Assembly: GCF_005048205.1 (NCBI RefSeq)
Contig: NZ_SUMF01000002.1
Coordinates: forward strand, 62,001 to 126,000
Reading direction: 5' to 3'
Source of the DNA: Chitiniphilus eburneus
GTDB lineage: Bacteria > Pseudomonadota > Gammaproteobacteria > Burkholderiales > Chitinibacteraceae
DNA length: 64,000 bases
The notes under the pieces are model-generated. The model was given only the letters and a program-made list of their open reading frames with translations, did not search any database and was not told where the DNA came from. The translations under genes were made by a program, and so were the position numbers. The first letter of the stretch is position 1; each line of letters opens with the position of its first letter. Below are positions 16,318 through 24,042 of this stretch, one piece after another.

Positions 16318-16931
16318 TACCATGCCTTAACATCTTTAGGAATATTATCGGGGCGAATATTACGGGGACTTCCATTGGCAGTCCGTCCATTTGTCGATCC
16401 ATTCCAGTGCCAATTTCCATTACCATCATTTTGAAAACGATGATATTCGGCTTTCTTTCCATCTCCTACTTTTGTCCATCTATTTCCATCCGAGCCCGCC
16501 TTACTATTCTTCATGGTTTTTAGGAAGAGTGCTTTTAGTGCTATTGTAAGGATTTTGCCCTTTATTTGACAGATCATGATGGCCAGGGTTTTCATAACTA
16601 TCAATGCGGCAACTAGAGTCACAGACACACACCTCTGTACTCATAAGCCCCAGACCAATTGACGAACAAGACTTTACTGTTAAACCATCGGCGCTACATT
16701 TATTTTGGCACAATGCAAATGATGGTCCTGGGCAGGCAGCCAACCCAAATGGATCGGTAAAACTAAGCGGAGTCCCCCCCACATACCCATAAGTATTAAT
16801 CCCCCCCGCCAGCCCGATCGGGTCGCTCTGGATGTACCGCCCGATCCGCGGGTCATAGTCCCGGAAGTAGTTGTAGTACCGCCCGGTTTCGGCGTCGAAG
16901 TATTGTCCGGGGAAGCGTAGGTTGTAGACCA
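16317..16931 (-). pseudogene. Orphan RHS core fragment with frameshifted toxin tip (cassette D)
   Basis: Reading from 16931, the frame enters the RHS core at [17 protein letters not shown] and passes through [13 protein letters not shown] to TYGYV, the usual hinge before a variable toxin. It continues [18 protein letters not shown] to [16 protein letters not shown] and a stop near 16504. The rest of the tip resumes in another frame (GNRWTKVGDGKKAEYHRF, GNWHWNGSTNG) to 16317, so a one-base insertion near 16510 splits it. The tip's HRF and WHW motifs recur in RHS C-termini, though I cannot name the toxin class. No start codon precedes the core; the sequence upstream of LVYN is unrelated, so this is a recombined orphan tip. 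Confidence 0.72.
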
Positions 16932-17060
16932 GCGCTACAACTATTGCGAACAGAACCTCTACCTGTTCGTCCTAAAATTGATCAGACAGAATCCGCTATT
17001 CTAGTCATGAACCAAAATAAAACTCCGCGGATGCGGGGTTTTTGCTCCAAAACTTAAATC
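16887..17060. repeat. Repeat block shared with 20.52-20.69 kb
   Basis: From the truncated RHS core start through AGCGCTACAACTATTGCG, the text CTACCTGTTCGTCCTAAAAT and a terminator, this block recurs almost identically at 20520-20690. The resemblance continues, more weakly, into the 105-residue membrane protein genes that follow. The shared junction shows that one unit was copied from the other or both from one donor. Confidence 0.9.
17016..17045 (-). terminator. Intrinsic terminator after the 17.05-kb membrane protein gene
   Basis: On the minus strand ACCCCGCATCCGCGGAGTTTTATTTT forms a short GC stem (CCGC/GCGG) with a T-rich tail, just after the membrane protein stop at 17054. The same structure is present at 20647-20674. 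Confidence 0.7.
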
Positions 17061-17371
17061 AATTTCAAAATCAAGAACACTGCAGCCGTAATCCCAAGGA
17101 CTGCTGAAGCAAGAACCCTTGTCAAAAAAACAACTGAGTATTCATCATAATATATATATACCACCCGCATTGTTGTGATCTTGGTTCTTAAAGAAGCTAT
17201 AACGTCAACAATCGCCATTGGTATGGCAAAAATGCAGCCGGAAATGGCAAAAGCCGGTTCCCACTCCTTCCACCCCCAATCCCGTGAAAGAACATACCCC
17301 ACCCAGCAGACAATTGTTAAAATCAGCAAAGGGAAAATCAACCGCTCATACCTCTCTCTTGATTTTTTCAT
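17054..17371 (-). CDS. Membrane immunity candidate, first 105-residue paralogue
   Basis: The 105-residue product starts MKKSRERYERLIFPLLILTI and has four likely membrane segments (residues about 11-27, 38-58, 70-85, 86-105, ending LGITAAVFLILKLI). It is about 60% alike to the protein at 20684. The ATG overlaps the TGA of the upstream RHS tip gene (ATGA), so the two are translationally coupled as toxin and immunity genes are. A membrane immunity protein suggests a toxin acting at the inner membrane, which fits the hydrophobic tip. I recognise no named Imm family. Confidence 0.65.
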   Translation of the reverse strand: MKKSRERYERLIFPLLILTIVCWVGYVLSRDWGWKEWEPAFAISGCIFAIPMAIVDVIASLRTKITTMRVVYIYYDEYSVVFLTRVLASAVLGITAAVFLILKLI

Positions 17372-18258
17372 TGTGGTTTTAAGCTGTCATAAATGGTAGT
17401 GATAATATCAGCCCCGGAAATAAACTTCCCCAAGTTGCCTTTTGCCAGAGCCCCTGCTGCAGAGGTATACGTGGAGGTACCAGGCTCGCAAATACAAGCC
17501 GATGCCGCCGCGTTCGCTCCAGAAACCCCCTGCATAATTATCGCTCCGAACCCAGTTGGGCTTGCTGCGATCGACACAAAGTCAGCGGAGATGCCAATTG
17601 TAGGAGCACCGATGTAGCAATACGCGTTTTCTGCCACCGATGGTTGCTCTCTGCATGCATCGGGACGCAATCTGCAAATGTTACCGGGTTTTGTTTTGCA
17701 GACTGGGTGATTAGGCGCTGCTTCGCATAGTGTGGGACTCGCCCCACTCAGCCCTAATGCATCCTTGTCACCGAGTGGATCGTTTTCAACATACCCATAA
17801 GTATTAATCCCCCCCGCCAGCCCGATCGGATCGCTTTGGATGTACCGCCCGATCCGCGGATCATAGTCCCGGAAGTAGTTGTAGTACCGCCCAGTTTCGG
17901 CGTCGAAGTACTGTCCGGGGAAGCGTAGGTTGTAGACCAGTTGTTGTCCGTCGCCATCCGGATCGGCGTTGGCGGTACTGTGGCCGAACGGTTCGGAGAT
18001 GGCCCATTCCCACACTATTTTGTTGTCGGCCGGGTTGCTCAGTTGGCGCGGGGTGCCCAGGTGGTCGCTCCAGGCGTAGTAGAGCTTGGGGGCGGGGGTG
18101 GCAGCCTGGACGACAGCAACAGGGATGTTATCCAGCCAGATGGTGTCGAGCCGGGCTTGGCCGGTGCTTTCGTATTCGGCTAGCAGTTGGTCTTGTTCGT
18201 CGTAGATGAAGAAGGTGGTACTAGTGGCGGAAGTTTTCCTCACCCGTTGGCCCGGCAC
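17368..18258 (-). CDS. Orphan RHS core with hydrophobic, cysteine-rich toxin tip (cassette E)
   Basis: This is the least damaged unit of the array. The 296-residue frame has RHS core from about residue 1 to 150 ([58 protein letters not shown]), then a tip of about 140 residues (ENDPLGDKDALGLSG to TIYDSLKPQ). The tip has many cysteines and a glycine/alanine-rich hydrophobic stretch (SADFVSIAASPTGFGAIIMQ), compatible with a membrane-active toxin. The frame starts at a GTG in mid-core; a TAG lies two codons upstream and no ribosome site is seen, so it is an orphan tip likely expressed only after recombination onto a full RHS gene. The immunity gene overlaps its stop. Confidence 0.75.
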   Translation of the reverse strand: MPGQRVRKTSATSTTFFIYDEQDQLLAEYESTGQARLDTIWLDNIPVAVVQAATPAPKLYYAWSDHLGTPRQLSNPADNKIVWEWAISEPFGHSTANADPDGDGQQLVYNLRFPGQYFDAETGRYYNYFRDYDPRIGRYIQSDPIGLAGGINTYGYVENDPLGDKDALGLSGASPTLCEAAPNHPVCKTKPGNICRLRPDACREQPSVAENAYCYIGAPTIGISADFVSIAASPTGFGAIIMQGVSGANAAASACICEPGTSTYTSAAGALAKGNLGKFISGADIITTIYDSLKPQ

Positions 18259-18307
18259 CTTGTACTAGTAGGCGACACGGATGCAGCAGCGACGACTCCC
18301 AGTGCTT

Positions 18308-18634
18308 CTATTTGAATTTATTCGTATGGGTGACTTCCAGGCAATAACTACCCTGGGACTTTCGGAGCACCGCCACTGTGCTCTCTCTTCTCTCGTATAT
18401 AGCAGTAGCCAGGTCTATTAAACTTTCTTTTCCAATGGAAAGAAAGATTATCAAAAATAGCCCATTCAAAAATCCTTTGGGTGGCTTGTTTTCAATAAAA
18501 ACCACCTGCGCCAAATCCATCTTCCCTATTAACTTCACAAAATGTGAAGCTTCGTGCGGCGTTAAGAGCAAATCAACACTTTCACCATTTTTAAATTTCT
18601 CCACAGCATTAAGAATAAACACACCATTACTCAT
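18308..18634 (-). CDS. Immunity candidate of cassette C
   Basis: The 108-residue product starts MSNGVFILNAVEKFKNGESV at an ATG overlapping the end of the preceding toxin tip (ATGAGTAATG), eight bases into it. It has one hydrophobic stretch (FLNGLFLIIFLSIGKESL, about residues 58-75) in an otherwise mixed alpha/beta-like sequence. An alternative start farther upstream would extend into the tip gene and is less likely. I recognise no named family. Its position immediately after an RHS tip supports an immunity role. Confidence 0.55.
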   Translation of the reverse strand: MSNGVFILNAVEKFKNGESVDLLLTPHEASHFVKLIGKMDLAQVVFIENKPPKGFLNGLFLIIFLSIGKESLIDLATAIYERRESTVAVLRKSQGSYCLEVTHTNKFK

Positions 18635-19267
18635 CGGTCCAATCCTTCCCAGCAGGGTTGTTGATCTTCTGGCACGCCCTATATCGAAGATAGGCCTTGG
18701 CCCGGCAAAAAAGTTGATCAAAATTTATTGCAAAATAACAATTGGTTTCCGTCATCAAACCACATTTCGTAAGATCCTCTGATAATTGTTTATTACAATT
18801 TCTTGGATCTTTACCCTCTGGAGAAATCACCTGAGCCTCTGTATTCGTCTCACCAAGGATCGAGAGGACGGGGCCAAGGGTAAGTAATTTCTCCAGTCAC
18901 TGGATCAATAACTACTGTTCCACCACCCTGTACAGGAGGGTGTGGGGGAGCAGGAAGAACAAAGGCCTCACCAGTAGGATCAATATTTCTAAGTGGCCCC
19001 CCACATACCCATAAGTATTAATCCCCCCTGCCAGCCCGATCGGGTCGCTTTGGATGTAGCGCCCGATCCGTGGGGCGTAGTCCCGGAAGTAGTTGTAGTA
19101 CCGCCCGGTTTCGGCGTCGAAGTATTGTCCGGGGAAGCGTAGGTTGTAGACCAGTTGCTGCCCGTCGCCATCCGGATCGGCGTTGGCGGTGCTGTGGCCG
19201 AACGGTTCGGAGATGGCCCATTCCCACACTATTTTGTTGTCGGCCGGGTTGCTCAGCTGGCGCGGGG
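18627..19267 (-). pseudogene. Orphan RHS core and toxin tip with two frame breaks (cassette C)
   Basis: RHS core begins abruptly at RQLSNPADNK (about 19267) and runs through [20 protein letters not shown]. At the core/tip hinge the G-run is six long (about 18994-18999), putting the frame into HLEILILL and a stop; with seven G, as in cassette D, it would read GGPLRNIDPTGEAF. A second one-base break in a CCCC run near 18878 is needed to reach the final segment (ETNTEAQVISPEGKD to NNPAGKDWTDE), which ends where the immunity gene starts. As it stands no full tip can be made. The upstream join to the core is also non-homologous. Confidence 0.7.
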
Positions 19268-19352
19268 GTGGCACACACAAGTGAAAATGGTCATTCGGAT
19301 CTGCGGGGAACCAATTCACCTTTGCACAAATTGCCCCCGCATCGATGCGCAT

Positions 19353-19653
19353 CTACACCGCTTCTCTGCGCCAACATAAATAACACATACCCAGAGCGAT
19401 CAAAAGCAAAGCGAGAGACACCCACATACCTCCCAGCCAAGAAGGAAGATCTACCACTCCAGAAAATGCGGCCAGCGTTGCGTAAATCACACCAAAAGCT
19501 TTTTCCCCTCTTCGGTCATATTGAAAAAAAACAATAAAGAAGCTAACAACACAGCAGTTACAAACGAATCCGGTTTAGCAGAAAACGGATAGTGGGAGTT
19601 GCCCACGGCATAAGCCCCCCCACATAATGACCCCAGAGAGAAAATCCTAACAT
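19353..19653 (-). pseudogene. Frameshifted membrane protein, immunity-like
   Basis: Three frames together spell one hydrophobic protein: MLGFSLWGHYVGG from the ATG at 19653, then VGNSHYPFSAKPDSFVTAVL, then QYDRRGEKAFGVIYATLAAF to CYLCWRREAV and a TAG at 19353-19355. The frame changes sit at G7 (about 19615-19621) and T8 (about 19523-19530), each one base short. The joined product would be about 100 residues with three membrane segments. It lies just upstream of cassette C with no toxin of its own. I infer a decayed membrane immunity gene. Confidence 0.5.
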
Positions 19654-19842
19654 GTTGAGGAGCTTTTTATTTATTCTTTGCATGGGTAAAGCAACTCCAC
19701 TTCTTTTTCAATACAGAGTTCGCTATACCTGCCGATACTGCGCCCTAGTAGCCGCCTATTTATATCACCACGCAACCTTTTAGGCCAACCACACAAGCCT
19801 TCACTCCTTTCACAGCATTGAGCCCTCCCAAATCAACTAAAT

Positions 19843-19870
19843 AAAAAAGCCACTCACGGGTGGCTTTTTT
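19843..19870. terminator. Bidirectional intrinsic terminator
   Basis: AAAAAAGCCAC-tcacgg-GTGGCTTTTTT is a perfect stem with an A-run before and T-run after, so it can work on both strands. It separates the immunity gene at 19940 from the damaged genes below it. The rest of 19654-19939 shows no gene. Confidence 0.85.
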
Positions 19871-19939
19871 ATTGTTCTAATTTTCCAAGTCTGGGCAAAG
19901 CTAAAACCACAATAGAGCTAACCTTTCTTCATAAGTAGC

Positions 19940-20347
19940 TCACTTAGAGCCTCGCACACCAAAACCATCAATAAACTTGCCAATGTCATCACGGATGAAT
20001 CTAAGCACGAGTGACACATTCTCAACCAACGGGCTTACCCTCTTCACCTGATTTAATTTGCTCTCAATTACATCAATATAACAATTCGCCACATCACAAG
20101 AACTGTTTTCCCCATACTCACCGCCTTGTACAAATCCCCCGAAAGACATCATGTAATAGGGGAATACTTTTTCTGGCATAAAGCGAACATCCTGGGATCG
20201 GGAAAGCACGTCCTTTTTGAACAATGCAATTGCTTGGCCATGATTCTTTCCAAAAAAAGATTTATGCACATCCTGGACATCAAAATCATAAAAAATGTCA
20301 CCCCATTCTTCTTGAGATGGAATCGGCAAATAAGAAAAATCGATCAC
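19940..20347 (-). CDS. Immunity candidate of cassette B (toxin lost)
   Basis: The 135-residue soluble product starts at a GTG with AAGGAG 11 bases upstream and reads IDFSYLPIPSQEEWGDIFYD, then FPYYMMSFGGFVQGG. The start codon overlaps a TGA (GTGA) that ends a short residual frame (EGAQMK), presumably the last codons of a deleted toxin tip. I recognise no family. The acidic, aromatic-rich composition and the position in the array suggest an immunity protein that has outlived its toxin. Confidence 0.55.
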   Translation of the reverse strand: MIDFSYLPIPSQEEWGDIFYDFDVQDVHKSFFGKNHGQAIALFKKDVLSRSQDVRFMPEKVFPYYMMSFGGFVQGGEYGENSSCDVANCYIDVIESKLNQVKRVSPLVENVSLVLRFIRDDIGKFIDGFGVRGSK

Positions 20348-20489
20348 TTCATTTGCGCTCCTTCTTGCATTGTTGATATTTTTTCATTTTTATACGATAA
20401 GCTTTTATCTGTTCAAGATATCATTTTTATGCCGCCCGCCCCCCCACCTCTCGTCCAAATCCCCCAGCAATCTAGCCCACGTTTCGCCA

Positions 20490-20563
20490 GATCGGGTCGC
20501 TCTGAATGTACCGCCCGATTTCGACATCGAAGTATCGTCCGGGGAAGCGTAGGTTGTAGACCA
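20490..20563 (-). pseudogene. Truncated RHS core scrap (cassette B)
   Basis: About 75 bases on the minus strand encode [25 protein letters not shown]. Compared with intact cores, the stretch between the two GRY motifs is missing, as if deleted between short repeats. After DPI the sequence turns AT-rich and unrelated. It shares its left junction with the core fragment at 16.93 kb. Confidence 0.7.
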
Positions 20564-20646
20564 GCGCTACAACTATTGCGGACAGAACCTCTACCTGTTC
20601 GTCCTAAAATTGATCAGACAGAATCCACTATTCTAGTCATGAGCCA

Positions 20647-20674
20647 AAATAAACCCCCACGGATGCGGGGTTTT
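20647..20674 (-). terminator. Intrinsic terminator after the 20.68-kb membrane protein gene
   Basis: On the minus strand CCCCGCATCCGTGGGG is followed by GTTTATTTT, directly after the stop at 20684. It is the counterpart of the terminator at 17016-17045. Confidence 0.75.
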
Positions 20675-20683
20675 CTCCAAAAC

Positions 20684-21001
20684 TTAAATCAATTTCAAAA
20701 TCAAGAACACTGCTGCCGCAATCCCAAGGGCTACCGAAGCAAAAATCCTTATCCAAAAGATAATAGGATTTTTATCAGCATATACATATAAAATTTGCAT
20801 GGTGGTGATTTTCGTTTTTAAGGAAGCTACCACATCAATAATGGATAATAGTATGGCAGAAATACAAGTAGCCATGGCAAAGCCAGGCTCCCATCTCTGC
20901 CATCCCCAATCTCTTGAAAGAATGTACCCCGCCCAGCAGATGATTGTTAAAACTACTAGAGGAAATATTATTCTTTCATACTCAGATCTTGGTTTCATCA
21001 T
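20684..21001 (-). CDS. Membrane immunity candidate, second 105-residue paralogue
   Basis: The product starts MMKPRSEYERIIFPLVVLTI and shares with the protein at 17054 the motifs LSRDWGW, SLKTKITTM and the end AAVFLILKLI, with four membrane segments. The ATG overlaps the TAA of the toxin remnant upstream (TAATG). Conservation is spread along the whole protein, including short loops (YERIIFP, KTKITTM), which suggests selection on the protein rather than recent duplication alone. Its toxin has been almost wholly deleted, so if expressed it would protect against toxins of other cells. Confidence 0.65.
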   Translation of the reverse strand: MMKPRSEYERIIFPLVVLTIICWAGYILSRDWGWQRWEPGFAMATCISAILLSIIDVVASLKTKITTMQILYVYADKNPIIFWIRIFASVALGIAAAVFLILKLI

Positions 21002-21487
21002 TATGGCTTCAAGCTGTCATAGATTGTGGTCGCAATATCTACACCGGAAACTACTCTACCCAAAGTACCGTCTGTCACTGCTCCTATGGCAGTAGTACCG
21101 GTAAAGATACTAGGTCCACAAATACATGCCGATGTTGCTCAGTTGGCGTGAAGTGCCCAGGTGGTCGCTCCAGGCGTAGTAGAGCTTGGGGGCGGGGGTG
21201 GCGGCCTGGACGACGGCGACGGGGATGTTCTCGAGCCAGATGGTGTCGAGCCGGGCTTGGCCGGTGCTGTCGTATTCGCCCTGCAGTTGGCCTTGTTGGT
21301 CGTAGATGAACAGGGTGGTGTTGCTGGCGTTGTCGGTCTTTTTGACCCGTTGGCCGAGGGCGTTGTAGCGGTAGTCCCACCACACGGCGCCGCTTTTGCT
21401 GCGCTGGATGCGGCCGGCGTTGACGACGTTGTCGGCGACGTCGTCCTGGTATTGGAGGCGATAGCACAGGCAACTGGTCAGAAGTAG
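21001..21487 (-). pseudogene. RHS core fused out of frame to last 40 codons of a toxin tip (cassette A)
   Basis: The core part (VADNVVNAGRIQRSKSGAVW to YYAWSDHLGTSRQLSN) is intact and extends further upstream than in the other units. At about 21135 it joins the final segment of the cassette E-type tip (SACICGPSIF to ATTIYDSLKP) in the wrong frame, so translation ends at IGMYLWT. Compared with cassette E, about 460 bases between RQLSN and SACIC are missing. This looks like a deletion that disarmed the toxin while keeping its membrane immunity gene. Confidence 0.8.
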
Positions 21488-21495
21488 GTTGTGTT

Positions 21496-21906
21496 TTAAC
21501 TTAGACCCGCCGTGTCTCCACATATCCCGCTTCTTTTCAAAGAAGGGTTCTTTTTCATAAATAATTCTATTTCATTTTCCAGCCCAACAGCCCGTTCCAT
21601 TTTTCCAGCATTTCGAGCCTCCTTTGCCGCCAACTTAAGCAAGAAAATAGGAAAATAATTTGCTCGACAATCTTGGGATAAATATCCCGAGAGCGCTTCG
21701 TACAAATTTATTTTATTCCCGCCTTCCTTTGCCAAAGAAACAACCATTTCCTCCATAACTGAATCTTCATCAGCCGTTTTTATCATTTCATATATCTTTA
21801 CTTCAGAAGGCACTTTCCTACTCTTCGTATTTTTGATGTAAAACATGGCAAAAATAAACAAGAAAAAAAGCAAACCAAAAATTAGCATTCTCTTTTTCAT
21901 CACCAT
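21496..21906 (-). CDS. Membrane-anchored orphan immunity candidate
   Basis: The 136-residue product starts MVMKKRMLIFGLLFFLFIFA, an N-terminal signal anchor, then a lysine-rich, helical domain (IYEMIKTADEDSVMEEMVVS, FLLKLAAKEARNAGKMERAV). It ends with KRSGICGDTAGLS just before the RHS core of cassette A. It is the first gene of the array in the direction of transcription and has no toxin upstream, only the end of an ABC exporter region. I recognise no family; the island context suggests an immunity role. Confidence 0.5.
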   Translation of the reverse strand: MVMKKRMLIFGLLFFLFIFAMFYIKNTKSRKVPSEVKIYEMIKTADEDSVMEEMVVSLAKEGGNKINLYEALSGYLSQDCRANYFPIFLLKLAAKEARNAGKMERAVGLENEIELFMKKNPSLKRSGICGDTAGLS

Positions 21907-22030
21907 CTCGTCTGAAAATTATGGAGTAACTGAATATGGTGTCTCTTTACAAGCATCAAGTAATTTTGCATGAGTTTCTCGCTGGATCGGGCCGTACCCT
22001 CAGCAACGAAAGGACTCAATTCTTCTGGGT

Positions 22031-23959
22031 TCATACCCGCGATACATCCGGATCCAGTGGTTTCCCGTTCGGCGCATCGTCATCGGCTTCAGGCCGTTCC
22101 ACCGTTTCGGTGAGCGTGGCGTCGGGCGGTATACCGGGGCGAGTGGCAGGGTCGCCGGCGGGGGTTTCCGGCAAGAATCCATCCGACTGCCTGCTCCACA
22201 GCCGGTGGTAGGCGCCGTGTTGCGCCAGCAACTCGGCATGGCTGCCGTCTTCGACAATGCGGCCATCATCGAACACCAGGATGCGGTCGAGGTGGGCAAT
22301 GGTGGATAGCCGGTGTGCCACCACTAGCACCGTCTTGCCTTGCATCACATCGTCCAGCGTGTCCTGGATCGCTTTTTCGGTGATCGAATCCAGGCTGGAG
22401 GTGGCTTCGTCCAGGATCAGGATTGGTGCGTCCTTCAGGATCACCCGGGCGATGGCAATGCGCTGGCGCTGGCCGCCGGACAACTTCACGCCGCGTTCGC
22501 CAACCATGGCGTCGTAGCCTTCCTTCATCTGAGCGATGAAGTCATGGGCATGCGCTTTGCGTGCGGCATCGATTACCTCGTCGTCGCTGGCATCCAGCCG
22601 CCCATAGCGAATGTTCTCGCGCAATGTGCGGTGAAACAGGCTGGGGTCTTGCGGGATCAGGCTCAGTTGCGCGTGCAGCGCATCCTGCGTCATGTCGCGC
22701 ACGTCGATGCCATCGATCAGGATATGCCCATCCTGTATGTCGTACAGCCGCAGGATCAGGCTGACGAAGGTGGATTTGCCCGAGCCGGAAAATCCCACCA
22801 AACCCACGCGTTGCCCGGCCGGAATGCGCAGATTCAGCCGCTCGAACACCGCACGCTCCGGGGTATAGCGGAAGACGACATTGCGGAACTCGATCTCGCC
22901 ACGCGCGATGACCGGCGCGGGCGCGTCGGGGCGGTCCAGCAGTTCGTGCGGGCCGATAAGGGTATGCACGCCATTGGCCACGTTGCCGATGTATTCGAAA
23001 AATTCCAGGAAGCGCCGGCTGAGGTTGCGCGCCTCGTTGATGATCAGCAGCGACAGGCTGACCGCCAGCACGAACTCGGCCACGCCGATCTGGCCCTGGC
23101 CCCACAGCGTCAGCGCGTAGTACAGCGTGCCCACCTTGAGCACCGCGGCGGCGGAAAACTGGAACCAGCGCACCCGCTCCGAATAGCTGTTGGAGCGCCG
23201 CACCGCCTTCAGCTCGGTGCGCAGCGCGCCGTCGAGCAATTCACGTTCGTAGTCCAGTCGGGCGAATAGCCGCGCGCTAGCCAGGTTGGTCACCGAATCG
23301 ACCACCTTGCCGGTGGTATCGCTGCGGGCGTTGGCGGCCTGGTAGGCGTGCGGCTGGGCGCGTCGCGCCAGTGCGTAGGAGATACCGACGAAGGCCACCG
23401 CCCACAGCGCGACGAATGCCGCCAGCGGCGGATGCGCGCGGTAGAGCAGCCCGATCGATACACCGAATACGATCACGATGGGCCAGAACTCGGTAATCAA
23501 TGACCATAGCGTCTGAGTCACACCCATCGCGGTTTCGCTGATGCGGTGCGCCAGCGCGCCGGCGAAGTTGTTGCTGAAGTAACGGTGCGAGTGGTACTGC
23601 AAGTAGTGATAGACCTGCCGCGTCACGTTCTGCCGCTGACGCGGCCCAAGGCGAATCTGGATCGCCCCGGCTGCACGGCCGAACAGCACCTCGCCGACGC
23701 TGAGGGCAAAGAACAGCAATAGCGGGCCGTGCAGCGTGCCCACCAGCGCCATCGACTGGCTCTGCGCCAGCGTCACCGCCTTGATGATCTTCGACACCGC
23801 GTACGGAATCAGGATGCCGCAGGTGGCGTTGGCGGTTTCGAACAGCAGCATCGCCAGGTACCACCAGCGGTAGCGCGCCACGAAATACCAGATGAAGCGA
23901 AACGGTGTGCTCGGCAGCGCAGGGGTACCCGGCGCGCGTTGGGAAGCCAGATCGGTCAT
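22031..23959 (-). CDS. ABC exporter, fused permease and ATPase
   Basis: The 642-residue protein has a type I exporter layout: six membrane segments in residues about 20-320 (FIWYFVARYRWWYLAMLLFE at the start), then an ATPase domain with Walker A GFSGSGKST, signature LSGGQRQR and Walker B ILILDEATS, and a D/H-loop (VVAHRLSTIAHLD). It acts as a homodimer or with a partner; no partner half is adjacent. The ATG at 23959 has GAGGAC upstream; the open frame continues 360 codons further but is a shadow of the MFS gene. The substrate is unknown (lipids, drugs and peptides are typical of the family). Its 3' end borders the RHS island. Confidence 0.88.
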   Translation of the reverse strand: MTDLASQRAPGTPALPSTPFRFIWYFVARYRWWYLAMLLFETANATCGILIPYAVSKIIKAVTLAQSQSMALVGTLHGPLLLFFALSVGEVLFGRAAGAIQIRLGPRQRQNVTRQVYHYLQYHSHRYFSNNFAGALAHRISETAMGVTQTLWSLITEFWPIVIVFGVSIGLLYRAHPPLAAFVALWAVAFVGISYALARRAQPHAYQAANARSDTTGKVVDSVTNLASARLFARLDYERELLDGALRTELKAVRRSNSYSERVRWFQFSAAAVLKVGTLYYALTLWGQGQIGVAEFVLAVSLSLLIINEARNLSRRFLEFFEYIGNVANGVHTLIGPHELLDRPDAPAPVIARGEIEFRNVVFRYTPERAVFERLNLRIPAGQRVGLVGFSGSGKSTFVSLILRLYDIQDGHILIDGIDVRDMTQDALHAQLSLIPQDPSLFHRTLRENIRYGRLDASDDEVIDAARKAHAHDFIAQMKEGYDAMVGERGVKLSGGQRQRIAIARVILKDAPILILDEATSSLDSITEKAIQDTLDDVMQGKTVLVVAHRLSTIAHLDRILVFDDGRIVEDGSHAELLAQHGAYHRLWSRQSDGFLPETPAGDPATRPGIPPDATLTETVERPEADDDAPNGKPLDPDVSRV

Positions 23960-24042
23960 GGGGAGTCCTCGATGGGCCGGCGTCCGCCGCCGTGGCCCGC
24001 CGGGCGCACAAAGCGCGCCCGCTGTGGATACGATAGGCCGCG

